From NCBI GenBank assembly GCA_028275385.1, contig JAPWUR010000003.1, positions 1 to 36,989 on the forward strand: DNA of 36,989 bases, given 5' to 3'. Position numbers and translations under genes: made by a program. This DNA is from Candidatus Bathyarchaeota archaeon. GTDB lineage: Archaea > Thermoproteota > Bathyarchaeia > 40CM-2-53-6 > CALIRQ01. Below the pieces are notes generated by a model. The model was not told the DNA's origin. It ran no database searches and was given only the letters and a program-made list of their open reading frames with translations. How positions within the stretch are numbered: position 1 is the first letter of the stretch; each line of letters starts with the position of its first letter. Positions 27,398 through 35,465 of this stretch are shown here, piece by piece.

Positions 27398-27493
27398 CCT
27401 GCCCCGCTCGGGTTGGGTCGATCCCCCATCCAACGGTATCCCTGTTCCACTTGGAAACTTTATAATCCCGCCCGGGAATATTTTGCCATCGCA

Positions 27494-27877
27494 ATGGAAG
27501 CGAAGGGCGCGGCGAGCGCGTTGGGCGATGAGGACGCCGTGATCGGCTTGCTCAAGAAGATAAACGAGAACCTGGAGGAACTCAATAGGAAGCTTGATGC
27601 CATGATAAAGATGCAGGAATCGTCGAAGCCCATCGCCAAGGCCATAACATCGGGGGAGATGCCCCTGGATGTGGATACGCTCCTATCCCTGCCGGATCAT
27701 CTGAGGAAGACGGCCTTGGCCATATGCGCCCTGGGCGAGGCGACCGCCACGCAGGTGGCCGCCGAAACCTCCAGGGCCAGGGCGGCCGAGAGCGATTACC
27801 TAAACCAGCTCGTCTCGCTCGGCCTCCTGAAGAAGAAGAGGAAGGGCAGGGATGTTTACTTCTACATCGAGAGGTGA
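27494..27877 (+). CDS. small winged-helix-like DNA-binding protein with N-terminal coiled coil
   Basis: EEDLNRKLDAM-type coiled-coil N-terminus (INENLEELNRKLDAMIKMQ) then HTH-like LRKTALAICALGEATATQVAAETSRARAAESDYLNQLVSLGLLKKKRKGRDVYFYIER; TATA-like actttataat near 27457-27466. Confidence 0.72.
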   Translation: MEAKGAASALGDEDAVIGLLKKINENLEELNRKLDAMIKMQESSKPIAKAITSGEMPLDVDTLLSLPDHLRKTALAICALGEATATQVAAETSRARAAESDYLNQLVSLGLLKKKRKGRDVYFYIER

Positions 27878-28642
27878 ATGGCCACGAAGGCCATATCGTT
27901 CCACTCCTACAAGGGCGGGACCGGGAAGACCTCGATAGCGGCCAACTTGGCGGCCATATACGCCCGCCTCGGGCACAGGGTCTGCCTCCTCGATTACGAT
28001 TTCAGGGCCCCGAGCCTGAGCGTCCTCTTCAAGCCCAATCCCAAGTTTTGGTTGAACGATTACCTGAACGGCCGATGCGAGGTGGAGGAGGCGCTCGTGG
28101 ACGTGGGGAAGGGGCTGGGCCTCGAGGGGGCGATCTTCGCCGGATTCGCCGATCCGAGCACGAGGGCCATAAGGGATATGATGACCAAGGATAGGGCTTG
28201 GGAGATGGGAGCCCTCCACAGGACCCTCTCGGCCAAGAGGGCCATACAAAGATCCCTCGGGGCGGATTATTTGATATTCGATACGAGCCCGGGCATACAT
28301 TATTCATCCGTCAACGCCCTGGCCAGCTCGGACGCCATAGCCCTCGTCATGAAGGGCGACGATTTCGACATGGAGGGGACCAAGGAGATGGTGCGCGGCA
28401 TATACGACGTGCTTGGGAGGAAGGCCGGGATAATCATGAATAAGATACCGATGGGCTTTGTCGAGGGAGGGGGGATCGTCAAGGGGGTCGAGGAGGAGCT
28501 CAATATACCGGTGCTGGGGGTGATCCCTTGCTATTGCGAGTTGATGGCCATCGGGGGCCGGTCGATTTACGCGCTCGATCGCCCAGATCACCCGTTCTCC
28601 AAGGCCCTCGAGGACCTATCCAAGAGGATCGCCGGGATGTGA
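27878..28642 (+). CDS. ParA/MinD-family ATPase
   Basis: Deviant Walker A SYKGGTGKTSIAANLA, RVCLLDYDFRAPSL, DYLIFDTSPGIHYSS; starts directly after the preceding stop codon. Confidence 0.88.
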   Translation: MATKAISFHSYKGGTGKTSIAANLAAIYARLGHRVCLLDYDFRAPSLSVLFKPNPKFWLNDYLNGRCEVEEALVDVGKGLGLEGAIFAGFADPSTRAIRDMMTKDRAWEMGALHRTLSAKRAIQRSLGADYLIFDTSPGIHYSSVNALASSDAIALVMKGDDFDMEGTKEMVRGIYDVLGRKAGIIMNKIPMGFVEGGGIVKGVEEELNIPVLGVIPCYCELMAIGGRSIYALDRPDHPFSKALEDLSKRIAGM

Positions 28643-28656
28643 GGCCCGGGGGGCCC

Positions 28657-29595
28657 TCAACCCCTGCGGAGCCTCCTCTCGTATTCCTCCCTCAATCTGC
28701 GATATTCCGACTCGGTTATCCTCCCCAGGGCCTTGAGCTCCTCCAGCCTCGCTATCGCCCTGGCGGCCGCCAGATATTCCTCATCGGGCCCGCCGGCCTT
28801 CGCCCTCCTCCTAAGGGCGGCGTAGGCCCCCAATATGGCCAAGGCGATCGCGAGCGCCGCCGAGGCCAAGCCGAGGGGCCGCCACCAAGCCTCCCTCACA
28901 ACCAAGCCCAGCGCGAGCGATCTAATGGATCCGCCGCCGGATGCTATCACCGTTATATTATATCGCCCAATGGGCGCATCCGGGGAGCAAGTGATTTCGA
29001 GCAGGATCGAGCAAGGGGGCTGGGCCGGGTTCCTGTCGAACCTATAGGAGGCGCCATTGGGCAATCCCCGGAGGCTCAGATCCACCAGGGAGTCGAAGCC
29101 GTGAAGCGGCTCTATGGAGATCGCGACCCCGGAGGACCCGCCTTGCTGGACCTCCAGGACGGACGGATGCGCGGAGAGCCTAAAGTCGGGCTTGAAGATC
29201 CCGAACGTGAGCTCGGCCCTCGCCTCCCCGAACCCGATCTTCTCCGCCAATAGGTACACCGTGTAATTTCCCGACGCGTAGTCGCCCCTTAGCGCGAACT
29301 CATCCTCGTAGCCCCCATCGGCCCCGGTGAAGAGCAGCGCTATGTGGACCGTGTTGCCCCTCGGGTCCTTCACCTGGAGGGAAACGGCGGCGTTCGGAAC
29401 GGCCATCCCCAGCGGGGTGATGACCTTCCCCCTTATCCTGATTATCTGAAGGCCCGAGCGCAGCTCGGTCTCCGCCGATATTGACGCCTGTATCCCCTGG
29501 GCCGAGGCCAGCTCGATGATTGGGCACAGGGCCAATAGGGCGATCAGGGTTAAGGCCATAGCTCCCCGCAAGCACTGGGCACCATCCCGGCCCAT
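28657..29595 (-). CDS. surface protein with Ig-like modules, one TM helix and SHOCT-like C-terminal tail
   Basis: Signal peptide (MALTLIALLALCPIIELASAQG), module GKVITPLGMAVPNAAVSLQVKDPRG, TM (LGLASAALAIALAILGAYAAL), tail AIARLEELKALGRITESEYRRLREEYERRLRRG. Confidence 0.72.
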   Translation of the reverse strand: MGRDGAQCLRGAMALTLIALLALCPIIELASAQGIQASISAETELRSGLQIIRIRGKVITPLGMAVPNAAVSLQVKDPRGNTVHIALLFTGADGGYEDEFALRGDYASGNYTVYLLAEKIGFGEARAELTFGIFKPDFRLSAHPSVLEVQQGGSSGVAISIEPLHGFDSLVDLSLRGLPNGASYRFDRNPAQPPCSILLEITCSPDAPIGRYNITVIASGGGSIRSLALGLVVREAWWRPLGLASAALAIALAILGAYAALRRRAKAGGPDEEYLAAARAIARLEELKALGRITESEYRRLREEYERRLRRG

Positions 29596-29765
29596 TCGGG
29601 CTGCCGGACGCCTTTGGCCTCCGCGGCTGGATTAAAAAAGGGTGCGCTCGGGGGGCCGGAGCTCATGAGGCCCGCGCGAATTGATGGCTCCCAGGTTTCA
29701 GCAGCGGACCCGCATCCCCCCAATCTCAGAGGGGGTTTGGCCCCATGAGGATGGCATGTACCAAT

Positions 29766-29788
29766 CCCCTCGTGGGGGCCACGAGGGG
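29766..29788. other. perfect 10-bp stem hairpin in long intergenic region
   Basis: cccctcgtgg-ggg-ccacgagggg. Confidence 0.6.
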
Positions 29789-30067
29789 AATGGGAGAATT
29801 AAGGGGGGTCGTTCGCTATCTCGCCGAAGGGCTCGGCGAAGGGGCTATCGGGCTACGTTGTTGATGGTCCTCGCGCCGCGCGAAGCTGCGGGGAATGGAG
29901 CGCATGGGGCCCGAGGCTCGCTGGAGCCATGCGGAGGGGTTCTTCGATGCGAATGGGATGGGCCGGGGAATATCCCGGGCCATATGGGGGATCGATGCCG
30001 GATCGCAAGGGCCCCATCCCATCCGATCCCTCGGGAGGGGGGAATTGGGGATTTTGCCACCGCGGCC

Positions 30068-31618
30068 TCATCCGAAGAGCTCGTCGAGCCTCTCCTTGGG
30101 CGGCTTGGGCGTGACCAAGCTAACGAGGAAGTATAGGGCGCCGCATCCAATGAAAGTCGCCAATTGCCAATAGCCCCATCCCCAGGCGTTGATGGTATAG
30201 ACGTAATAGCCCCCGAGGGCGCACATGGCCATCCCGTATAATATGCAAGCCATCGCGCCGTACTTCGTAGCCCCCCTCCAATAGAAGGAGACCGCCACCA
30301 CGAAGAAGAATATGCTGCCCAATCCAACGGCGGCCCCGGACATCAAATAGGCCAGCAACGGGGGCGGGCGCACGATGGCCCAATAGAGCGGTATGAGGGC
30401 GAAGATCGGTATTAGGATCCTCGTAATCGCCAGCAAGGTCTTCTTGGATAGGTTGGGCATGTAAAGGCCCAGGATGTCCCTGGTCACATTGCCGGACATC
30501 ACCATAACCATGGCCGCCAAGGTCGATAGGGAGGCCGCGAACACGGCCACCAGGTAAATCGTCGAGAGCGGGACGCCCCCGATGACCATCGCCAGCAATG
30601 GGGCCGCCGCGTCCCTCCCCAATCCCGTTGGCATCCCGGGGATCCCGGCCAACTTGGGCCCGAAATAGGCCCTGGCCGCGAGCCCCACTATCAAGTTGGC
30701 CCACGGCACGGAGCCGCCTATGGCTATGACGGCCATCATTATGGCGAAATCCCTCTTCGTGAACTTCCTTATCCCCAGGAACCTGGCGACGTTGTGGGGG
30801 AAGCCTATGGCCATCGTGAAGAACATTATGGCCGTCGCCAGGACCCCTATCCAATCCGCCGCGAATTGGGCGGCCGGCACGCCGGATAGCTTGGGGTTCA
30901 CGAGCCCCACGAGCTCCGGGGCCTGGGCCGCCAATTTGGCGTTCAAGGCCTCTGGGCCGCCGATGAAGGCCAAGGAGGCTATGCCCAGGGCGAAGCAACC
31001 TATTGTCAGCAAAATGCCCTGGAGGGCCAAGGTCCATTGGGTCCCCGTATATCCCCCGAAGGCCAAGTAGATGAAGGCCACCGAAGCGCTCAGGAGCATG
31101 CAGATTTCCCAGCGATAGCCCGTTATGGCGTACCAAGCGGTGGCGCCAGCCGTGTATTGGCCAACGGAGTATACCATCAAGAGGATTATCATGGACGCGG
31201 CCGCCATGGCCTGCGTGAGCTTGCTATCGAACCTTATGCCTATGACGTCGGGCACTGTCGCGGCCCCGAACTTGGCCGAATAGGCCCTCATCTTGGGCCC
31301 GGTTATGAGCGCCGCGGGCGCAAGGCCGAGGAGCGTCCAAACGCCGGCCAGCCACATGCCGGGCCAGCCGAACCAATAGGTTATGCCCATCAGCCCTAGG
31401 CATGCCCAACCGCTCATCCAAGTGGCGCAGAGGGCCAAGCCCGTTATTATGGGGCCGATATCCCTCCCGCCGACCAGGAAGAGCTCGAAGCTAGAGGAGC
31501 GCTTCTTGGCGGCGAAGCCCAGGAATATGCAGATGATCAGGAAGCCGGCTAGGGCGAGCGCCCCAATGAGGAGGTACTCGGGCGTGGGCTTTGGCGGATC
31601 CGGCCAATCGGTCGTCAT
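30068..31618 (-). CDS. sodium:solute symporter family (SSF/SLC5) transporter
   Basis: Multi-TM protein with SSF-like features (FLVGGRDIGPIITGLALCATWMSGWACLGLMGITY, YSVGQYTAGATAW, AALSTLAAMVMVMSGNVTRDIL). Confidence 0.88.
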   Translation of the reverse strand: MTTDWPDPPKPTPEYLLIGALALAGFLIICIFLGFAAKKRSSSFELFLVGGRDIGPIITGLALCATWMSGWACLGLMGITYWFGWPGMWLAGVWTLLGLAPAALITGPKMRAYSAKFGAATVPDVIGIRFDSKLTQAMAAASMIILLMVYSVGQYTAGATAWYAITGYRWEICMLLSASVAFIYLAFGGYTGTQWTLALQGILLTIGCFALGIASLAFIGGPEALNAKLAAQAPELVGLVNPKLSGVPAAQFAADWIGVLATAIMFFTMAIGFPHNVARFLGIRKFTKRDFAIMMAVIAIGGSVPWANLIVGLAARAYFGPKLAGIPGMPTGLGRDAAAPLLAMVIGGVPLSTIYLVAVFAASLSTLAAMVMVMSGNVTRDILGLYMPNLSKKTLLAITRILIPIFALIPLYWAIVRPPPLLAYLMSGAAVGLGSIFFFVVAVSFYWRGATKYGAMACILYGMAMCALGGYYVYTINAWGWGYWQLATFIGCGALYFLVSLVTPKPPKERLDELFG

Positions 31619-31622
31619 GGCT

Positions 31623-31727
31623 TCATTCCCCCCAATACCTCAACCTTAGCCAAGTCCCTATCAAGACCAATAGCAAGCTGCCTATCATGACCGCCATGAG
31701 GGCGGTCCAAGCGCTCGGCTCAGCCAT
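31623..31727 (-). CDS. 34-aa single-TM protein, putative symporter-associated small membrane protein
   Basis: ATG 31727 to TGA 31623: MAEPSAWTALMAVMIGSLLLVLIGTWLRLRYWGE; ends 5 nt before the SSF start on the same strand. Below the size cut of the ORF track. Confidence 0.65.
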   Translation of the reverse strand: MAEPSAWTALMAVMIGSLLLVLIGTWLRLRYWGE

Positions 31728-32062
31728 GCTTACGGCACCCCCAAACTGGCCCGAGCAAGGGCCGAGCCGAAGATCCGATATGGTTTTCAAGCCATTCCAA
31801 AAGCCACACCTCCGCCGCGAACGCGGGGCGGGCTCAGCGGAAGAAGAAGAACGCCGAGCCGAACGAGGCTATGCCCCTGATCCCCGCGTCCCGGTTCAAT
31901 TCGAATCGCCCAGAGGGGGCGGGCCATCGATATATAAAATTTACCAAAGCTGCCGATACGCAGCCCGCCGGTCGCGATATCCAACGCGCCCGATCGGCGG
32001 GGGTTTGCCCAATTCGGCGGATCCTCGGCCCCCCTTTCGAAAACGGCTCGGCTGGAATGGGA

Positions 32063-33343
32063 TCAATTGGGCCCGATCGGGGAGGGGAGCGTCGATCCGG
32101 CGTAGGGCATGAGGATTATCGAGGCATCTCTTCCATGCGAATCGAGGGCCCTTTTCAGGGCCTCGTCCACGGTCTCCGCCGGCTCCATCAGGCCCTTCCC
32201 GCTCAGGTCCCCCTCCAAGACCCCCCTCAGCTCCGGGCCCGAAACGACCAGGATCCTCGCGCGCTTGGCGAGCCTAGCTATCGCGAATGCCTTATGGCCG
32301 CCCAGGGCGAATCCGGCCTTCAGCCTCTCGATGATGTCGTCCGGGCACGAGGCCTCCATCATCCATTCCTCGAAGACCTCATCGCCCAGCCCCTCCGGGC
32401 ATTCCGCCAAGAGGATTATCGTGCCCCCGTCCCTGACGGCATACGATGCGTTATCGAGGGCCTTCTGGGCTTGGTAGAGGTTTATGTCCTTCGGGAATCC
32501 CCCGGCCGAGGCTATCACTATGTCGGCCCTCCGCTCTATCGGCACCTTATACATCAGGTCGTTGGTCCTGATCGCCGCCCTGTGGGCTTCGACGAAGTCT
32601 CCGGCCACCGCTTGGACGATGCCCTTGCCCTCGTTTAGGACCACGTTGACTATGTAATCCATGCCCGCCATCCGGGCGCCCTCCTCGATATCCTCCCTAA
32701 CGGGGTTCCCATCCACGACGCCCGGCTCGGCCCGGTGGAGGGTCATCATGGAGTGGTTCTGCCGTATGGTTTCGAAGGATGAGACGCCCGGCAGCAGGGA
32801 TTTGGCCCCCCCGCTGTAGCCCGCGAAATAATGTATGTCTATATTGGCTATGCCTATGATGAAGTCGTGATCGAGGACCTCCTTGTTCACCGAGACCTCC
32901 GTCCCGCGCCTGGTCCTCCCAACGTATTCCAAATTCGCCTCATCCTTGGAGTCGTGGTTCACGGCCCTTATCCTGCCCAGGATCGCCGGGCCGACCAGCT
33001 TGTTCATATCCTCGATCGTTTGGGCCCTATGCATGCCATTGGCGAAGAATATCGTCATATCGCCGTCCTCGATCCCGGCCATCCTCAGCTCATCGATGAC
33101 GTGGGGCAGGACCTTATGGCTCGGGCAAGGCCTGGTGATGTCGCTGACCAAAAGGGCCACCTTCATGCCCCTCCCGACGAGGTCCCTCAGCCTTTTATGG
33201 CCCAAGGGGTTCTCGAGCGCCCCCCTCACCTCCTCGACCTCGCGATCTGCCGGGAGGTCATTTGGCTTGAGGGTGGAGATCAAGTTCCCCTCCGGTATCT
33301 CGACCTCCAGCGCCCCCTTCCCGTATTTGAGGCGAACCCTCAT
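32063..33343 (-). CDS. larA: LarA-family (DUF2088) nickel-dependent racemase-like protein
   Basis: MRVRLKYGKGALEVEIPEGNLISTLKP, VALLVSDITRPCPSHKVLPHVIDEL, ANIDIHYFAGYSGGAKSLLPGVSSFETI. True start ATG 33343; the 839-aa ORF is a read-through into an alternate frame of the upstream gene. Confidence 0.86.
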   Translation of the reverse strand: MRVRLKYGKGALEVEIPEGNLISTLKPNDLPADREVEEVRGALENPLGHKRLRDLVGRGMKVALLVSDITRPCPSHKVLPHVIDELRMAGIEDGDMTIFFANGMHRAQTIEDMNKLVGPAILGRIRAVNHDSKDEANLEYVGRTRRGTEVSVNKEVLDHDFIIGIANIDIHYFAGYSGGAKSLLPGVSSFETIRQNHSMMTLHRAEPGVVDGNPVREDIEEGARMAGMDYIVNVVLNEGKGIVQAVAGDFVEAHRAAIRTNDLMYKVPIERRADIVIASAGGFPKDINLYQAQKALDNASYAVRDGGTIILLAECPEGLGDEVFEEWMMEASCPDDIIERLKAGFALGGHKAFAIARLAKRARILVVSGPELRGVLEGDLSGKGLMEPAETVDEALKRALDSHGRDASIILMPYAGSTLPSPIGPN

Positions 33344-33423
33344 TCGATTGGCCCCCGCTCCATTGCGCGAATACCGGATTCGAGAATAAAAAGGAGGGGG
33401 TTCCGGGGCTTGCTGGATCCCCC

Positions 33424-34830
33424 TTAGTAGAGGCCGAGGAACTTCCAATACGGGAATCCCAGGACGAACCATACGGCTATATGGATTATGGAGATCAGGA
33501 GGCCGTAGGCCCACCATTCCTTTATGTCGACGTAGCCCGCTCCAAAGTATATCGGCGCCGGCCCGGTTCCGTAGTGCGTCATGGCGGCGTTCAGGTTGGA
33601 CATATAGCCCAGCATCAAGCCGACCAACAACGGTGGCGCGCCCGCCGTGGCCATGACGGCCGCGAAGGGCGGGAAGAACGCCGTTACATGCGCAGTCATG
33701 CTGGCCATGAAGTAGTGGGCATAGAAGTACACCAAGGTGAGCACTATGAATGCCGTGAGCCAAGCCCAGCCGGAGACATATTTCGCGGTCGATTCCGCCA
33801 TCCATTTCATGAAGCCCAGCTTGTTGAGCCCGGCGGCCATTCCCACTAGGCCACCGAACCACACCAGGGCATCCCAGGCGCCCCTCTCGCCGAGCACGTC
33901 CTGCCAGCTCAAAACCCCGGTTACGAGCATTAGGGCCACGCCCAGCAGGGCGGTGGTGGTGGCGTTTATCTTCACTGTCTCGCTCAGGATCCACAGCGCC
34001 AAGGCCAGGATGAATACGAAGATCAATACCTTCTCCTCCCTCTTCAGCGGGCCCATCTCCTTCAGGCTCTTCTCGGCCAGCTTGGGGGCCTCGGGGCTCT
34101 CCTTGATCTCCGGCCTGGTCAGGAAGTATACGATGAGGGGCACCAAGAAGAAGGCAACGAAGCCGGGCACGATGGCCCCGAGGAACCACATGGCCCAGCT
34201 GATCTCCACCTTCAGGACCTGCTTGGCGAGCGATACGACCAGCGGATTGGCCGCCATCCCGGTCATGAACATGGCGCCCGTCACCAGGGTCGTCTGATAT
34301 TCGTTGAACATCAGGAAGTTCCCGATCCTCTTGGCCGTGGGGCCGGGCTCGGAATCGTAGGCCTTGGCTATGCTCCTGATTATCGGGAAGAGGATGCCGC
34401 CCGCCCTGGCGGTATTGCTTGGGGTCCCTGGTGCTATGACCAAGTCGGTCAGCGAGAGGGCGTAGCCGAGCGTCAAGGTCCTCTTGCCGATGGCCTTTAT
34501 GAACATCCACGCTATTCTCTCCCCGAGCCTCGTCTTGAGGAAGGCCCTCGCGAAGAGATATGCCGATACTATGAGCCATACCGTTGTATCGGCGAACCCA
34601 GCGAGCGCGTCCCCGATCGTAAGGGCCCCGGATAGAGCGGAGGCGACCACGCCTATCAACACAACGGCGCTCATGGGCAATGGCCTAAATATCAAGCCGG
34701 CTATCACGGCCACGAAGATCGCGAAGAGCAGCCATGCCTTGAAAGCCACGCCGGATGGCGCTGGTATGGCGTAGAGGATTAAGAAGACGATTATTGGTAT
34801 TATCGCCGATGCTACCCTCTTTGCGTCCAT
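33424..34830 (-). CDS. DASS/SLC13-family anion:sodium symporter (CitT-like)
   Basis: Multi-TM; LSLTDLVIAPGTPSNTARAGGILFPI and TTALLGVALMLVTGVLSWQDVL; start ATG 34830 (or upstream ATG 34860). Confidence 0.87.
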   Translation of the reverse strand: MDAKRVASAIIPIIVFLILYAIPAPSGVAFKAWLLFAIFVAVIAGLIFRPLPMSAVVLIGVVASALSGALTIGDALAGFADTTVWLIVSAYLFARAFLKTRLGERIAWMFIKAIGKRTLTLGYALSLTDLVIAPGTPSNTARAGGILFPIIRSIAKAYDSEPGPTAKRIGNFLMFNEYQTTLVTGAMFMTGMAANPLVVSLAKQVLKVEISWAMWFLGAIVPGFVAFFLVPLIVYFLTRPEIKESPEAPKLAEKSLKEMGPLKREEKVLIFVFILALALWILSETVKINATTTALLGVALMLVTGVLSWQDVLGERGAWDALVWFGGLVGMAAGLNKLGFMKWMAESTAKYVSGWAWLTAFIVLTLVYFYAHYFMASMTAHVTAFFPPFAAVMATAGAPPLLVGLMLGYMSNLNAAMTHYGTGPAPIYFGAGYVDIKEWWAYGLLISIIHIAVWFVLGFPYWKFLGLY

Positions 34831-34967
34831 ATTCGATCGCCTACCATTTCCTTCCAACATAATGCGTTGGCGAATAAAAGGATTTTGAGTTGTATCTCAG
34901 TAATTCAAAATTACATTGGTGGGGGTTTCGCTTCGCGAAGCGCCCGCCGATCCGGGATGGGCCAAGC

Positions 34968-35387
34968 TCATTCGTACCCCTTTCCGGTCCTCGCGTAATC
35001 TATTATCCTCCTCTCGGCCCCTGGGGGCGCGTAGACCCAGAAAAGCTTCATGGTCTCCGAGCTCTCGTTGACGAACGTATGCCCAACCCCGGGCGGCACG
35101 TAAGCTATGGAGCCGGGTTGGATCTCGAACTCCTCCTCCCCGATTACGGCCTTCCCCCTCCCGGAGGCCACGTAGAGGATCTCCTCCGAGTTAGGGTGCA
35201 CATGTTTGGGATGGGCCGTCGTGTGCGGATAGATTATCGTGGCGCCGAAGGTTGCGTATTTCGAGGAAAGGCTTTTCTCAATGCGCTCCGGCGAAGCGAA
35301 TATCTTTATGAAGCGCTCATACGGCTGGGGCAATTTAACGCCCTTAACATCGTGCTCGTTGATCACGGGCATGGGCCGTCCACCCAT
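34968..35387 (-). CDS. cupin-domain protein
   Basis: TTAHPKHVHPNSEEILYVASGRGKAVIGEEEFEIQPGSIAYVPPGVGHTFVNESSE, classic cupin motifs 1 and 2. Confidence 0.88.
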   Translation of the reverse strand: MGGRPMPVINEHDVKGVKLPQPYERFIKIFASPERIEKSLSSKYATFGATIIYPHTTAHPKHVHPNSEEILYVASGRGKAVIGEEEFEIQPGSIAYVPPGVGHTFVNESSETMKLFWVYAPPGAERRIIDYARTGKGYE

Positions 35388-35465
35388 TGATCAAAGTGTA
35401 TAACGATCAAATAAAACGTTTTCCTAAAATGGGGACCATGTGGCCGGCCCGGAGGGGGCGCTGGG

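Noticed and set aside
30120-31136. 338-aa minus-strand ORF overlapping the SSF transporter in another frame
   Set aside because: Frame-shifted shadow of the transporter; Gly/His/Arg/Pro-rich with no hydrophobic pattern.
31880-31930. Possible T-arm-like ggttcaattcgaatcgccc suggesting a second tRNA
   Set aside because: No matching acceptor, D- or anticodon-arm could be assembled on either strand.
33344-34579. N-terminal about 412 residues of the 839-aa ORF ending at 32063
   Set aside because: Low-complexity Gly/Arg/His-rich translation overlapping the DASS transporter in a different frame; LarA homology begins at ATG 33343.
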